Below are positions 20,749 to 28,608 of a stretch of 51,734 bases of DNA, in pieces. Position 1 is the first letter of the stretch; every line of letters begins with the position of its first letter. The notes beneath the pieces were generated by a model. It worked only from the letters and a program-made list of their open reading frames with translations, was not told where the DNA came from and made no database searches. This stretch comes from Actinomycetales bacterium (GTDB taxonomy: Bacteria; Actinomycetota; Actinomycetes; Actinomycetales; Microbacteriaceae). The stretch lies in contig JAGWTM010000003.1 of the NCBI GenBank assembly GCA_028868975.1, positions 1 to 51,734 on the forward strand. Reading direction: 5' to 3'. The position numbers and the translations under genes were made by a program.

Positions 20749-22437
20749 CTAGGCCTGAATCCAAACGGTTTCGTGCGAACCAATCGGATCCGTCGGACCT
20801 GCGCCGGCAACCGACCTCAGCAACACCGAACCTGCTGGCAGCGCGATCGCATCCGCACCGAAATTGTGAATCACAAGAACGTCGCCGTTGCGGTAGCCAA
20901 GCGCGCGCTCGGACACGAATTCGGGGAGCCAATCGAATGAGCCTTCACCGAGTTTCAATTCTTTTCGGATGCGCAGCGCGCTCTTGTAAAGCTCGAGCGT
21001 CGAGCCGGCGACACCCTCCTGTTGGTCGCGTGAGTATTCACGGTAGATCTCTGGTTGCGGCAGCCAACCTGCCCCGGTGGTGTTGAACCCATTCGCGGCA
21101 CCGACGCCGGCCTCCCACGGGAGTGGCACTCGACAACCATCGCGGCCAACTCTCGCGCCGCCCGTGCGTGCAAAAGTCGGATCCTGTCGGAATTCGCCGG
21201 CTAGCGTGGTGTGCTCGGGCAATCCAAGTTCTTCACCCTGGTAGAGGTAGGACGCGCCGGCGAGACCGAGCATGAACATGGTCGCTCCGCGAGCGGTGCG
21301 AAGGCCGAGTTCGCGATCGGGTTGAGGGTCGTTCGGGCCAACCCCATCCGAAGCGGTCGGGCGACCCTTGAGGCCTCCCATGCGCGAAGCGTGGCGAATC
21401 ACGTCGTGGTTGCTGAGCACCCAGGTCGAAGGCGCCCCTACCGAGTCAAATGCATCGAACGATTCGTTAATGCTGTCGAAGAGGTTCTGAGGCTCCCACA
21501 TGGAATCCAAAAAGCGGAAATTGAAAGTCTGGTGGAATTCGTCCGAACGAACCCAGAGGGCCATGAAAGAAAGCGGTAGCACGTAGGCCTCGCCGCACAT
21601 GGCTCGATTGCCCGGGTAGGAATCCAAAATCTTGCGCCAACGACGGAATATCGGGTGCACCTCTTCTTGGAACCACATCGGTGGGTTTTCGCGTCCCTCA
21701 ATAAACCCAGCGCCGGCCTCGTCAACATATGGGTGATCAGGCAAACCGGCAGCCTTCGCCATCGCGTGCGGCTGATCCACACGGAAGCCATCGACCCCGC
21801 GATCTAGCCAAAAACGAAGGATGCGCTCAAACTCATCCTGAACCACTGGGTTGGCCCAGTTCAGGTCAGGTTGTGATGAATCGAATAGGTGGCAGTACCA
21901 CTGGCCCAGCGAACCATCGGCCTCGGTGACGCGAGTCCAAGCCGGGCCGCCAAACATAGACTTCCAGTTGTTAGGAGGCAGTTCTCCGTGCTCCCCGAGG
22001 CCATCTTTGAAGTGGTAGTAGGCCCGCTCGGCCGAACCAGGCGCTGCAGCTAGGGCATCTTTGAACCAGACATGCTCAGAGGATGTGTGGTTCGGGACAA
22101 GGTCAATCAGAACCTTGAGCCCGAGTTCGTGTGCGCGAGCGAGCATGGTGTCGAAGTCGGCCAACGTGCCGAACAGCGGATCGACATCACAGTAATCGGC
22201 GACGTCGTAACCGGCATCCTTCTGCGGGGACCGATAAAAAGGAGACAGCCAAACTGCGTCAACTCCTAGCGAGGCTAGCGAGTTCAAGCGCGCGGTGATG
22301 CCAGGCAGGTCCCCCATGCCGTCGCCGTTAGCGTCGGCAAAACTCCGGGGGTAAATCTGATAAATCGTGCCGGATCGCCACCACTCACCCCCGACTCGAG
22401 CGTCGTGATGAACCATGTTGCCTACCAGAGAAGTCAT
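20749..22437 (-). CDS. GH13 alpha-glucosidase/oligo-1,6-glucosidase-like
   Basis: 'WWRSGTIYQIYPRSFADANGDGMGDLPGI', 'GVDGFRVDQPHAMAK', 'STWVLSNHDVIRH'. Confidence 0.9.
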   Translation of the reverse strand: MTSLVGNMVHHDARVGGEWWRSGTIYQIYPRSFADANGDGMGDLPGITARLNSLASLGVDAVWLSPFYRSPQKDAGYDVADYCDVDPLFGTLADFDTMLARAHELGLKVLIDLVPNHTSSEHVWFKDALAAAPGSAERAYYHFKDGLGEHGELPPNNWKSMFGGPAWTRVTEADGSLGQWYCHLFDSSQPDLNWANPVVQDEFERILRFWLDRGVDGFRVDQPHAMAKAAGLPDHPYVDEAGAGFIEGRENPPMWFQEEVHPIFRRWRKILDSYPGNRAMCGEAYVLPLSFMALWVRSDEFHQTFNFRFLDSMWEPQNLFDSINESFDAFDSVGAPSTWVLSNHDVIRHASRMGGLKGRPTASDGVGPNDPQPDRELGLRTARGATMFMLGLAGASYLYQGEELGLPEHTTLAGEFRQDPTFARTGGARVGRDGCRVPLPWEAGVGAANGFNTTGAGWLPQPEIYREYSRDQQEGVAGSTLELYKSALRIRKELKLGEGSFDWLPEFVSERALGYRNGDVLVIHNFGADAIALPAGSVLLRSVAGAGPTDPIGSHETVWIQA

Positions 22438-22510
22438 CTAAATAAAGTACCGCTTAAGAGCGAAGCGCGAGCCACGTTGCGTGACCCGCGCCTGCTTGCT
22501 GAATGGTTAG

Positions 22511-24214
22511 TTAGAGCTTGATCCAGACGGTTTGATCGTGCTCGAGTTCACCCTCGACCAATAGATCATGCTGAGTGGTTGCAAGAACCTCGCCTGCTGG
22601 AACAACCACGGCATCTGGGCCGAAGTTGCTGAGCACCAGCACCCCGCTGTTGATGTAGGCGAGCGTGTTCTTGTCCTGGTATTCAGGCGCCCAACGGAAG
22701 TCGCCGGCACCTAGACCGAGGTCCTTGCGAACCTTCAAGAGTCGCTTGTAGAGCTCGAGAGTCGAACCGGCAACCCCTTCCTGGAGGTCGCGGGAATACT
22801 TGCGGTAGCTGTCCGGCTGAGGCAACCAGGACTTGCCGGTGCTCGAGAAGCCGTTCGACTCGTTGACGCCAGCTTCCCAAGGAAGGGTTACGCGGCAGCC
22901 ATCGCGTCCGACGCGCTCGCCGTTAGTCCGGAAGTAGGTTGGGTCTTCTCGATACTTGCCTTCCAGGGTCGTGTGCTCGGGCAGACCTAGTTCCTCACCT
23001 TGATAGATGTATGCGCCGCCGGGAAGACCCAGCATGAAAGTGGAGGCTGCACGGGCGATTCGCTGACCCATGGCTTCGTCCGGTTGAGGGTTATTCGGAC
23101 CGATGCCGTCACCCTGCTTCGGCAGTTTGTCCAGCGGGTAAGCCATGCGGGTCGCGTGGCGAATAACGTCGTGGTTGCTGAGCACCCAAGTCGATGGTGC
23201 GCCGACCTTGCCAAACTCCACCAGCGATTCGGTAACGACCTTTTCGAGCTTGTCGCGATCCCAAGGGGTCTCGAGATAGCCGAAGTTAAAGGTCTGGTGG
23301 TACTCGTCAGCGCGAACATAGTTGGCCATGCGACTCAAAGGCATTACCCATGCCTCAGCCGCCATCACGCGGTCGTCATACTCATTGAGGATGCGACGCC
23401 AGCGGCGAATGATCTCGTGACCTCCTGATTGACCCCAGTATGGGTTTGCAATCTCAAGCTCTTCGAGCGTCATTTCGCTTTCGGGCTTTGCCCCACCCAT
23501 CGTGGTGTCGGCAACTTCAATGTCGGGCATGCCTTCGCGCTTGATCAAACCGTGCGCCACGTCAACTCGGAAGCCCGCGGCACCGCGGTCTAGCCAGAAG
23601 CGCAGGACGTCGTCGAAGAAGTCAAGCACCTTCGGGTTCTTCCAGTTCAGGTCAGGCTGCGATGAATCAAAGATGTGCAGGTACCACTGGCCTGGAGTGC
23701 CATCGGCTTCGGTGATGCGGGTCCAAGCGTTCCCGCCGAACACCGAAGGCCAGTTGTTTGGTGGCAGTTCTCCGTTTTCTCCCTTGCCATCGCGGAAGAT
23801 GTACATCTCGCGCTCAGGTGAACCCGGTGCAGCCGCGAGGGCGGCTTTGAACAGCTTGTGCTCGGATGAGGTGTGGTTCGGAACGAGATCCACGATGATG
23901 CGGATTCCGAGGCGCTTGGCCTCCGCAACCAAAGCGTCAAAGTCGTTTAGGTCTCCGAAAAGTGGGTCGATGTCGCAGTAGTCTGCCACGTCATAACCGG
24001 CATCCTTTTGCGGTGACTTCATGAATGGTGAGAACCAAATCGCGTCAATTCCCAATTCGGCAAGCTTGGGCAGGCGCTGGGTTACACCGAGCAGGTCACC
24101 CATGCCATCGCCATTGCCATCGGCAAAGCTTCGCGGGTAAATCTGATAGATGACGGATGAGCGCCACCACTCCGCGTCAGCAGGGGTCTTAAAGAGAAGT
24201 TCTGTATTCGACAT
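22511..24214 (-). CDS. GH13 alpha-glucosidase-like, paralog of the preceding gene
   Basis: 'WWRSSVIYQIYPRSFADGNGDGMGDLLGV', 'GAAGFRVDVAHGL', 'STWVLSNHDVIRH'. Confidence 0.92.
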   Translation of the reverse strand: MSNTELLFKTPADAEWWRSSVIYQIYPRSFADGNGDGMGDLLGVTQRLPKLAELGIDAIWFSPFMKSPQKDAGYDVADYCDIDPLFGDLNDFDALVAEAKRLGIRIIVDLVPNHTSSEHKLFKAALAAAPGSPEREMYIFRDGKGENGELPPNNWPSVFGGNAWTRITEADGTPGQWYLHIFDSSQPDLNWKNPKVLDFFDDVLRFWLDRGAAGFRVDVAHGLIKREGMPDIEVADTTMGGAKPESEMTLEELEIANPYWGQSGGHEIIRRWRRILNEYDDRVMAAEAWVMPLSRMANYVRADEYHQTFNFGYLETPWDRDKLEKVVTESLVEFGKVGAPSTWVLSNHDVIRHATRMAYPLDKLPKQGDGIGPNNPQPDEAMGQRIARAASTFMLGLPGGAYIYQGEELGLPEHTTLEGKYREDPTYFRTNGERVGRDGCRVTLPWEAGVNESNGFSSTGKSWLPQPDSYRKYSRDLQEGVAGSTLELYKRLLKVRKDLGLGAGDFRWAPEYQDKNTLAYINSGVLVLSNFGPDAVVVPAGEVLATTQHDLLVEGELEHDQTVWIKL

Positions 24215-24251
24215 GCTGATTAAGTTACACGCTCGATTTTCAGCATTTTTC

Positions 24252-24265
24252 TGTAAGCGCTTTCA
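24252..24265. promoter_or_regulatory. LacI-type operator TGTAAGCGCTTTCA
   Basis: One mismatch from a perfect palindrome, just upstream of the minus-strand GH13 gene. Confidence 0.6.
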
Positions 24266-24412
24266 AAACGCTCGAAGTTTTACAACGAAATATTCACGAG
24301 ATCCAAACCTCTGGAGGCCGCTATTTTGTTGATAAATAAGACAAATTCCCGATTAACTCAGGGTTTCTTTTTCGTGACCAGAAAGTTATCTACAAATGCG
24401 CGGCTCAGTTTG

Positions 24413-24430
24413 CCTGTAAGCGCTTACAGG
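24413..24430. promoter_or_regulatory. LacI-type operator CCTGTAAGCGCTTACAGG
   Basis: Perfect 18-bp palindrome about 64 bp upstream of the malE-like start. Confidence 0.75.
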
Positions 24431-24442
24431 AGGTTTATTGGT

Positions 24443-24464
24443 CAGGACTTGATTGCAAGTCCTT
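24443..24464 (+). repeat. 22-bp palindromic element, copy A (CAGGACTTGATTGCAAGTCCTT)
   Basis: Perfect 8-bp arms with a 4-nt spacer. Identical, in inverse orientation, to 31464-31485. Confidence 0.8.
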
Positions 24465-24493
24465 CATCTACTACGTAGTTCGAAAGGTTACAA

Positions 24494-25696
24494 ATGAAGA
24501 TCCGCAAGAGCAGCGTCGCAGCTGCAGTTGCGACCGTAGCCGCAGGTGCAATGCTCGCAATGAGCACCCCTGCATACGCCGCAACCACCATCACCGTATG
24601 GGCAGATGACATGGTCGCTAAGTCGTTGACCACCGTCCTCAAGTCATACGAGAAGGCCAACAACGTAAAGGTCAACGTAGTCGTCAAGGACTTCGGCAAG
24701 CTCCGTGACCTTTTCATCACCGCTTCGGGTGCAGGCAACGCTCCTGACATCATGGCTGGTGCACACGACTGGACCGGCAAGCTCGTTGCTTCGGGTGCAG
24801 TTGCGCCAATCAACTTGGGTGCAGCTAAGGCTCAGCTAACTGCTCCTGCAGTTGCAGCATTCCTCTTCCAGGGCAAGAACTACGGTGTGCCAATGGCCAC
24901 CGAGAACATCGCTGTTCTCCGCAACGTAAAGGCAGCTCCGACTGCTCCTAAGACTTGGGCAGAAATGGTCAAGAACGGCGTTGAGATCGGCTTCGACGCA
25001 ACTGGTGGAGACCCATACCACTTCTACCCACTGCAGTCGTCGTTCGGTGCTCCAGTATTCACTTGGAACAACGGTTGGACCACGACTCTAGGCATGGGTG
25101 GCGCAAACGGCGCTAACTACGCTAACTGGCTCGCAGACCAGAAGAACAACCTCAAGGCTGGTATCGGCTGGGACGACCTGATCTGTAACCTCGCCACTGG
25201 TAAGAAGGCTTACTGGATCACCGGTCCATGGGCTACCAACTCAATCCGTGACGGCGTCAAGGGTAAGTGTGATGGTCTCGGCACCACCGGTTACTCAATC
25301 GACCCATTCCCATCAGCTGGTGGCTACCAGGCCAAGCAGTTCCTTGGTGCACGTGGTTTCTACCTAAGCGCAAAGTCAAAGAACAAGGTTGCTGCTACCA
25401 AGCTGCTCACCACCTTCCTGACCTCGCAGGCTGTACAGACCCAGATCTACAAGGACGGCGGACGTATCCCAGCTAACAAGCTGTCGATCAAGGCTGCTGG
25501 CTCAGACAAGAACATTGCAGGCTTTGCTGCTGCCGGTGCAACCGCAGTTCCAATGCCAAACATCGTTGCAATGGACTCGGTCTGGGACAAGTGGGGTAAG
25601 GCTGAGGCTGCCATCGTAACTGGCAAGTCGAAGGACCCTGAAGCTGACTGGGCCTCAATGGTCGCAGCTATCCAGAAGATCGTTGACGCTGGTTAA
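24494..25696 (+). CDS. malE: Maltose/maltodextrin ABC transporter substrate-binding protein
   Basis: Signal peptide; 'TITVWADDMVAKSLTTVLKSYEKANNVKVNVVV', 'PDIMAGAHDWTGKLV'. Context of malF, malG and GH13 genes. Confidence 0.9.
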   Translation: MKIRKSSVAAAVATVAAGAMLAMSTPAYAATTITVWADDMVAKSLTTVLKSYEKANNVKVNVVVKDFGKLRDLFITASGAGNAPDIMAGAHDWTGKLVASGAVAPINLGAAKAQLTAPAVAAFLFQGKNYGVPMATENIAVLRNVKAAPTAPKTWAEMVKNGVEIGFDATGGDPYHFYPLQSSFGAPVFTWNNGWTTTLGMGGANGANYANWLADQKNNLKAGIGWDDLICNLATGKKAYWITGPWATNSIRDGVKGKCDGLGTTGYSIDPFPSAGGYQAKQFLGARGFYLSAKSKNKVAATKLLTTFLTSQAVQTQIYKDGGRIPANKLSIKAAGSDKNIAGFAAAGATAVPMPNIVAMDSVWDKWGKAEAAIVTGKSKDPEADWASMVAAIQKIVDAG

Positions 25697-25718
25697 TAGC
25701 TAGTCAAGACAAATGAGG

Positions 25719-25752
25719 ACCGGGACCCTGGATTACCGGGGTCCCGGTTTTC
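25719..25752 (+). terminator. Hairpin/terminator between malE and malF
   Basis: ACCGGGACCC tggattacc GGGGTCCCGGTTTTC. Confidence 0.75.
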
Positions 25753-25826
25753 ATTTCCAAAAGATTTTCCTCAGCCGCTGATTCAGCAGTCAGCCGGAAC
25801 TGAGTTTCCAAGCTTTCAGACGAAGG

Positions 25827-27647
25827 GTGCAACACGTGAAAGCAGAAAAACAAACTGCCGAGATGAAACAGCTCGACAGAATCAAGCGCAAGAGCATCAA
25901 GGGACTCTATGACGGAGGAACCCCAAGCCTGCGCGGAACCATCATCAAGATTGTGGCTCTAGGCCTGCTTGATGCCTTCGCGGTTTTTACCGCCTACCTA
26001 CTTCTCATGAAGAAACAGTATGTCGGCGTCGCCGGCGTCCTGATTGTCGCCTTGGTTGTCAGCTTCCTCTACCTTCGACGTGGTGGTCTGCCAGCCAAGT
26101 ACCTGACTCCTGGAATTCTCTTTTTGCTGGTGTTCCAGGTTTACGTGGTCGTATTCTCGGGCTACATATCGTTCACTAACTTCGGTTCGATGCACAACAG
26201 CGACCAGGCTTCTGCGGTGAACGCAATTCGTCTGGCCTCGTACAACCAAATTGATACTGACTTCGACAGCTACGCAGACTCGGGGCAAGACAATAACCAA
26301 GATGGTGTCGCCGACTATGTCGACGCAGCGGGCAAGGTCATCGTCGATGCTTCAGGAAATCCTGTCGGCCCGGATGCCTCGGGTGCTGCGCCAGCAGGTG
26401 CAGTCAAGGTTCCTTACTACACGGTCTCGGTAGTTAAGGATCCGGCTGGTGTGCTTGGTTTCATTGCCACCGAAACAAACATGCAGGCCGACGGCAGCAC
26501 CACCTTCGGTAAGACCTTCGTCGGTACGCAAGAAGCACCTCTCACCGTAACCACTGAGGCAACCGATGAAAACGGTGACGGAGTAGCCGACCACCTCAAG
26601 GGCTACACGACCCTTACCGACGATGCCATCGGCAAAATTCAGGAAAAGGTCTTTGACACCAAGGTGCTAATTGCAGAGGGATCGTCGATCTTTATCCGAA
26701 CCGAGGACGGTGCTAGCGCGTTCCAGTACAAGTACCAGATGCTTTGGAACGAAGCGAAGCAAACGTTCACCCGTGTTTCAGATGGCGCAATTTTCAAGCC
26801 ATCAACCGACGGCTTCTTCCACATCAATGGTGACCTAAAGGCCGAAAAGATTGACATCGGTTGGGTAGCCACTATTGGCACTCAAAACTACGAGAAGATT
26901 TTCAGCGACACTCGCCTACGCGGGCCGTTGCTCAAGATCATTTCGTGGACCTTCATCTTCGCGATCAGCTCGGTGGTCTCGACCTTCATCGTCGGTCTGG
27001 CCCTGGCACTTCTTTTCAACCGCGAAGACATGCGAGGCAAGAAGCTATACCGTGCATTCATGATCCTGCCGTATGCGTTCCCGGGATTCCTCTCGGCATA
27101 CGTCTGGAAGGGTCTATTCAACACCGACAACGGCTTCATCAACAACGTGATTCTCAACGGAAATCACATCCCTTGGTTGACCGAGGAGGGCTGGGCAAGA
27201 CTCGCCGTTCTGTTGGCGAACCTGTGGCTGGGCTTCCCGTACATGTTCTTGATTTCGACCGGTGCTCTGCAGGCCATCCCGGCGGAGTTGACTGAGTCGG
27301 CGCTGATCGATGGTGCTACGCCATGGCAGCAAATGCGTTTGATCAAGTTCCCGCTTTTGATGATCACGTTGGCTCCGCTACTCGTGTCGTCATTTGCCTA
27401 TAACTTCAACAACTTCACGCTGATCTATCTTTTGACCGGTGGTGGACCGACCGATATTTCGGCGGGCGACTTGGATGCGGGTGGAACCGACATTCTGATC
27501 ACCTTCGTTTACAAGATTGCGTTCTCGACTGGTCACGGTCGTGACTACGGTCTAGCGAGCGCGTTCTCGGTACTGATCTTCCTCTTCGTTGGAACCATTT
27601 CGTACCTCAGCTTCCGTCGTACTCGAGCTCTGGAGGATCTCGCATAA
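25827..27647 (+). CDS. malF: Maltose ABC transporter permease MalF with a large extracytoplasmic insert
   Basis: TM segments plus 'ELTESALIDGATPWQQMRLIKFPLL' (EAA loop). An insert of more than 200 aa lies between TM segments. GTG at 25836 is an alternative start with a better RBS. Confidence 0.9.
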   Translation: MQHVKAEKQTAEMKQLDRIKRKSIKGLYDGGTPSLRGTIIKIVALGLLDAFAVFTAYLLLMKKQYVGVAGVLIVALVVSFLYLRRGGLPAKYLTPGILFLLVFQVYVVVFSGYISFTNFGSMHNSDQASAVNAIRLASYNQIDTDFDSYADSGQDNNQDGVADYVDAAGKVIVDASGNPVGPDASGAAPAGAVKVPYYTVSVVKDPAGVLGFIATETNMQADGSTTFGKTFVGTQEAPLTVTTEATDENGDGVADHLKGYTTLTDDAIGKIQEKVFDTKVLIAEGSSIFIRTEDGASAFQYKYQMLWNEAKQTFTRVSDGAIFKPSTDGFFHINGDLKAEKIDIGWVATIGTQNYEKIFSDTRLRGPLLKIISWTFIFAISSVVSTFIVGLALALLFNREDMRGKKLYRAFMILPYAFPGFLSAYVWKGLFNTDNGFINNVILNGNHIPWLTEEGWARLAVLLANLWLGFPYMFLISTGALQAIPAELTESALIDGATPWQQMRLIKFPLLMITLAPLLVSSFAYNFNNFTLIYLLTGGGPTDISAGDLDAGGTDILITFVYKIAFSTGHGRDYGLASAFSVLIFLFVGTISYLSFRRTRALEDLA

Positions 27648-28549
27648 TGAGCACCGCTATCGAAGAAAAAGTAATTTTGCCGAAGAAGCGTATGAGCTTT
27701 GGCCAGTGGTTCTTGGCGCTCGGTTGGCGCCACATCATCGGCCTTGCAGTTGTGGTCTACTCGGTGTTCCCGATTCTGTACATCCTCTCGGTTTCATTCG
27801 TTAAGAACTCATCCGTTGAGGGGCAGACCGGACTCTTCCGTTCATTCGACCTGGTGAACTACGTTGCTCTGTTCCAAGACCCGAACCGTCCGTTTGGGCT
27901 TTGGTACATCAACACGCTCACCATCGGTGTGGTGACCGCGCTTGGTTCCGTGTTCCTATCAACCTTGGCGGCCTACTCGTTCTCGCGCTTCCGTTTTCGC
28001 GGTCGTCGCGCGGGTCTGATGTCGCTGATTTTGATCCAGATGTTCCCGTCGGTTCTGGGTCTGGTTGCGATCTTCACAATCCTGAGTGAAGCCGGAAAGG
28101 TGTTTCCGATTTTGGGTCTGTCGAGCTCGGTAGGTCTGATCATGGCCTACATGGGTGGCTCGCTGGGCACGGGAACTTACTTGATGTATGGCTTCTTCAA
28201 CACTGTTCCAAAGGAATTGGATGAAGCCGCGAAGATTGACGGTGCAACGCACACCCAAATCTTCTACACCATCATCCTTCCGCTAGTCACGCCGATTCTG
28301 GCGGTCAACGTGCTGCTGTCGTTCATCGGCATCACGAGCGACTTCGTGCTTGCTTCGGTGGTCTTGAGCACTCCCGAATCCTTGACCCTCGCCGTAGGTC
28401 TGCAGCAGTTTGTTTCAGACCCGTTCTCGAAGGACTGGGCCATGTTCTGTGCTGGTGCAATCCTCTCGGCTATCCCGGTTGTGATCCTGTTTATGTACCT
28501 CCAGCGCTACATCGTTAGCGGTCTAACCGGTGGTGCGGTAAAGGGTTAG
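27647..28549 (+). CDS. malG: Maltose ABC transporter permease MalG
   Basis: EAA loop 'ELDEAAKIDGATHTQIFYTIILPL'. Overlaps the malF stop. Confidence 0.92.
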   Translation: MSTAIEEKVILPKKRMSFGQWFLALGWRHIIGLAVVVYSVFPILYILSVSFVKNSSVEGQTGLFRSFDLVNYVALFQDPNRPFGLWYINTLTIGVVTALGSVFLSTLAAYSFSRFRFRGRRAGLMSLILIQMFPSVLGLVAIFTILSEAGKVFPILGLSSSVGLIMAYMGGSLGTGTYLMYGFFNTVPKELDEAAKIDGATHTQIFYTIILPLVTPILAVNVLLSFIGITSDFVLASVVLSTPESLTLAVGLQQFVSDPFSKDWAMFCAGAILSAIPVVILFMYLQRYIVSGLTGGAVKG

Positions 28550-28552
28550 TAA

Positions 28553-28566
28553 CGTAAGCGTTTACA
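28553..28566. promoter_or_regulatory. LacI-type operator CGTAAGCGTTTACA
   Basis: Between malG and the downstream GH13 gene; close to the TGTAAGCGCTTACA consensus. Confidence 0.55.
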
Positions 28567-28567
28567 G

Positions 28568-28608
28568 AAAATCGAGGGACATACACTTGCTGTATGTCCC
28601 TCGATTTT
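28568..28608 (+). terminator. 18-bp perfect hairpin followed by a T tract; terminator/attenuator overlapping the GH13 start codon
   Basis: AAAATCGAGGGACATACA cttgc TGTATGTCCCTCGATTTT TCTTT. Confidence 0.75.
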
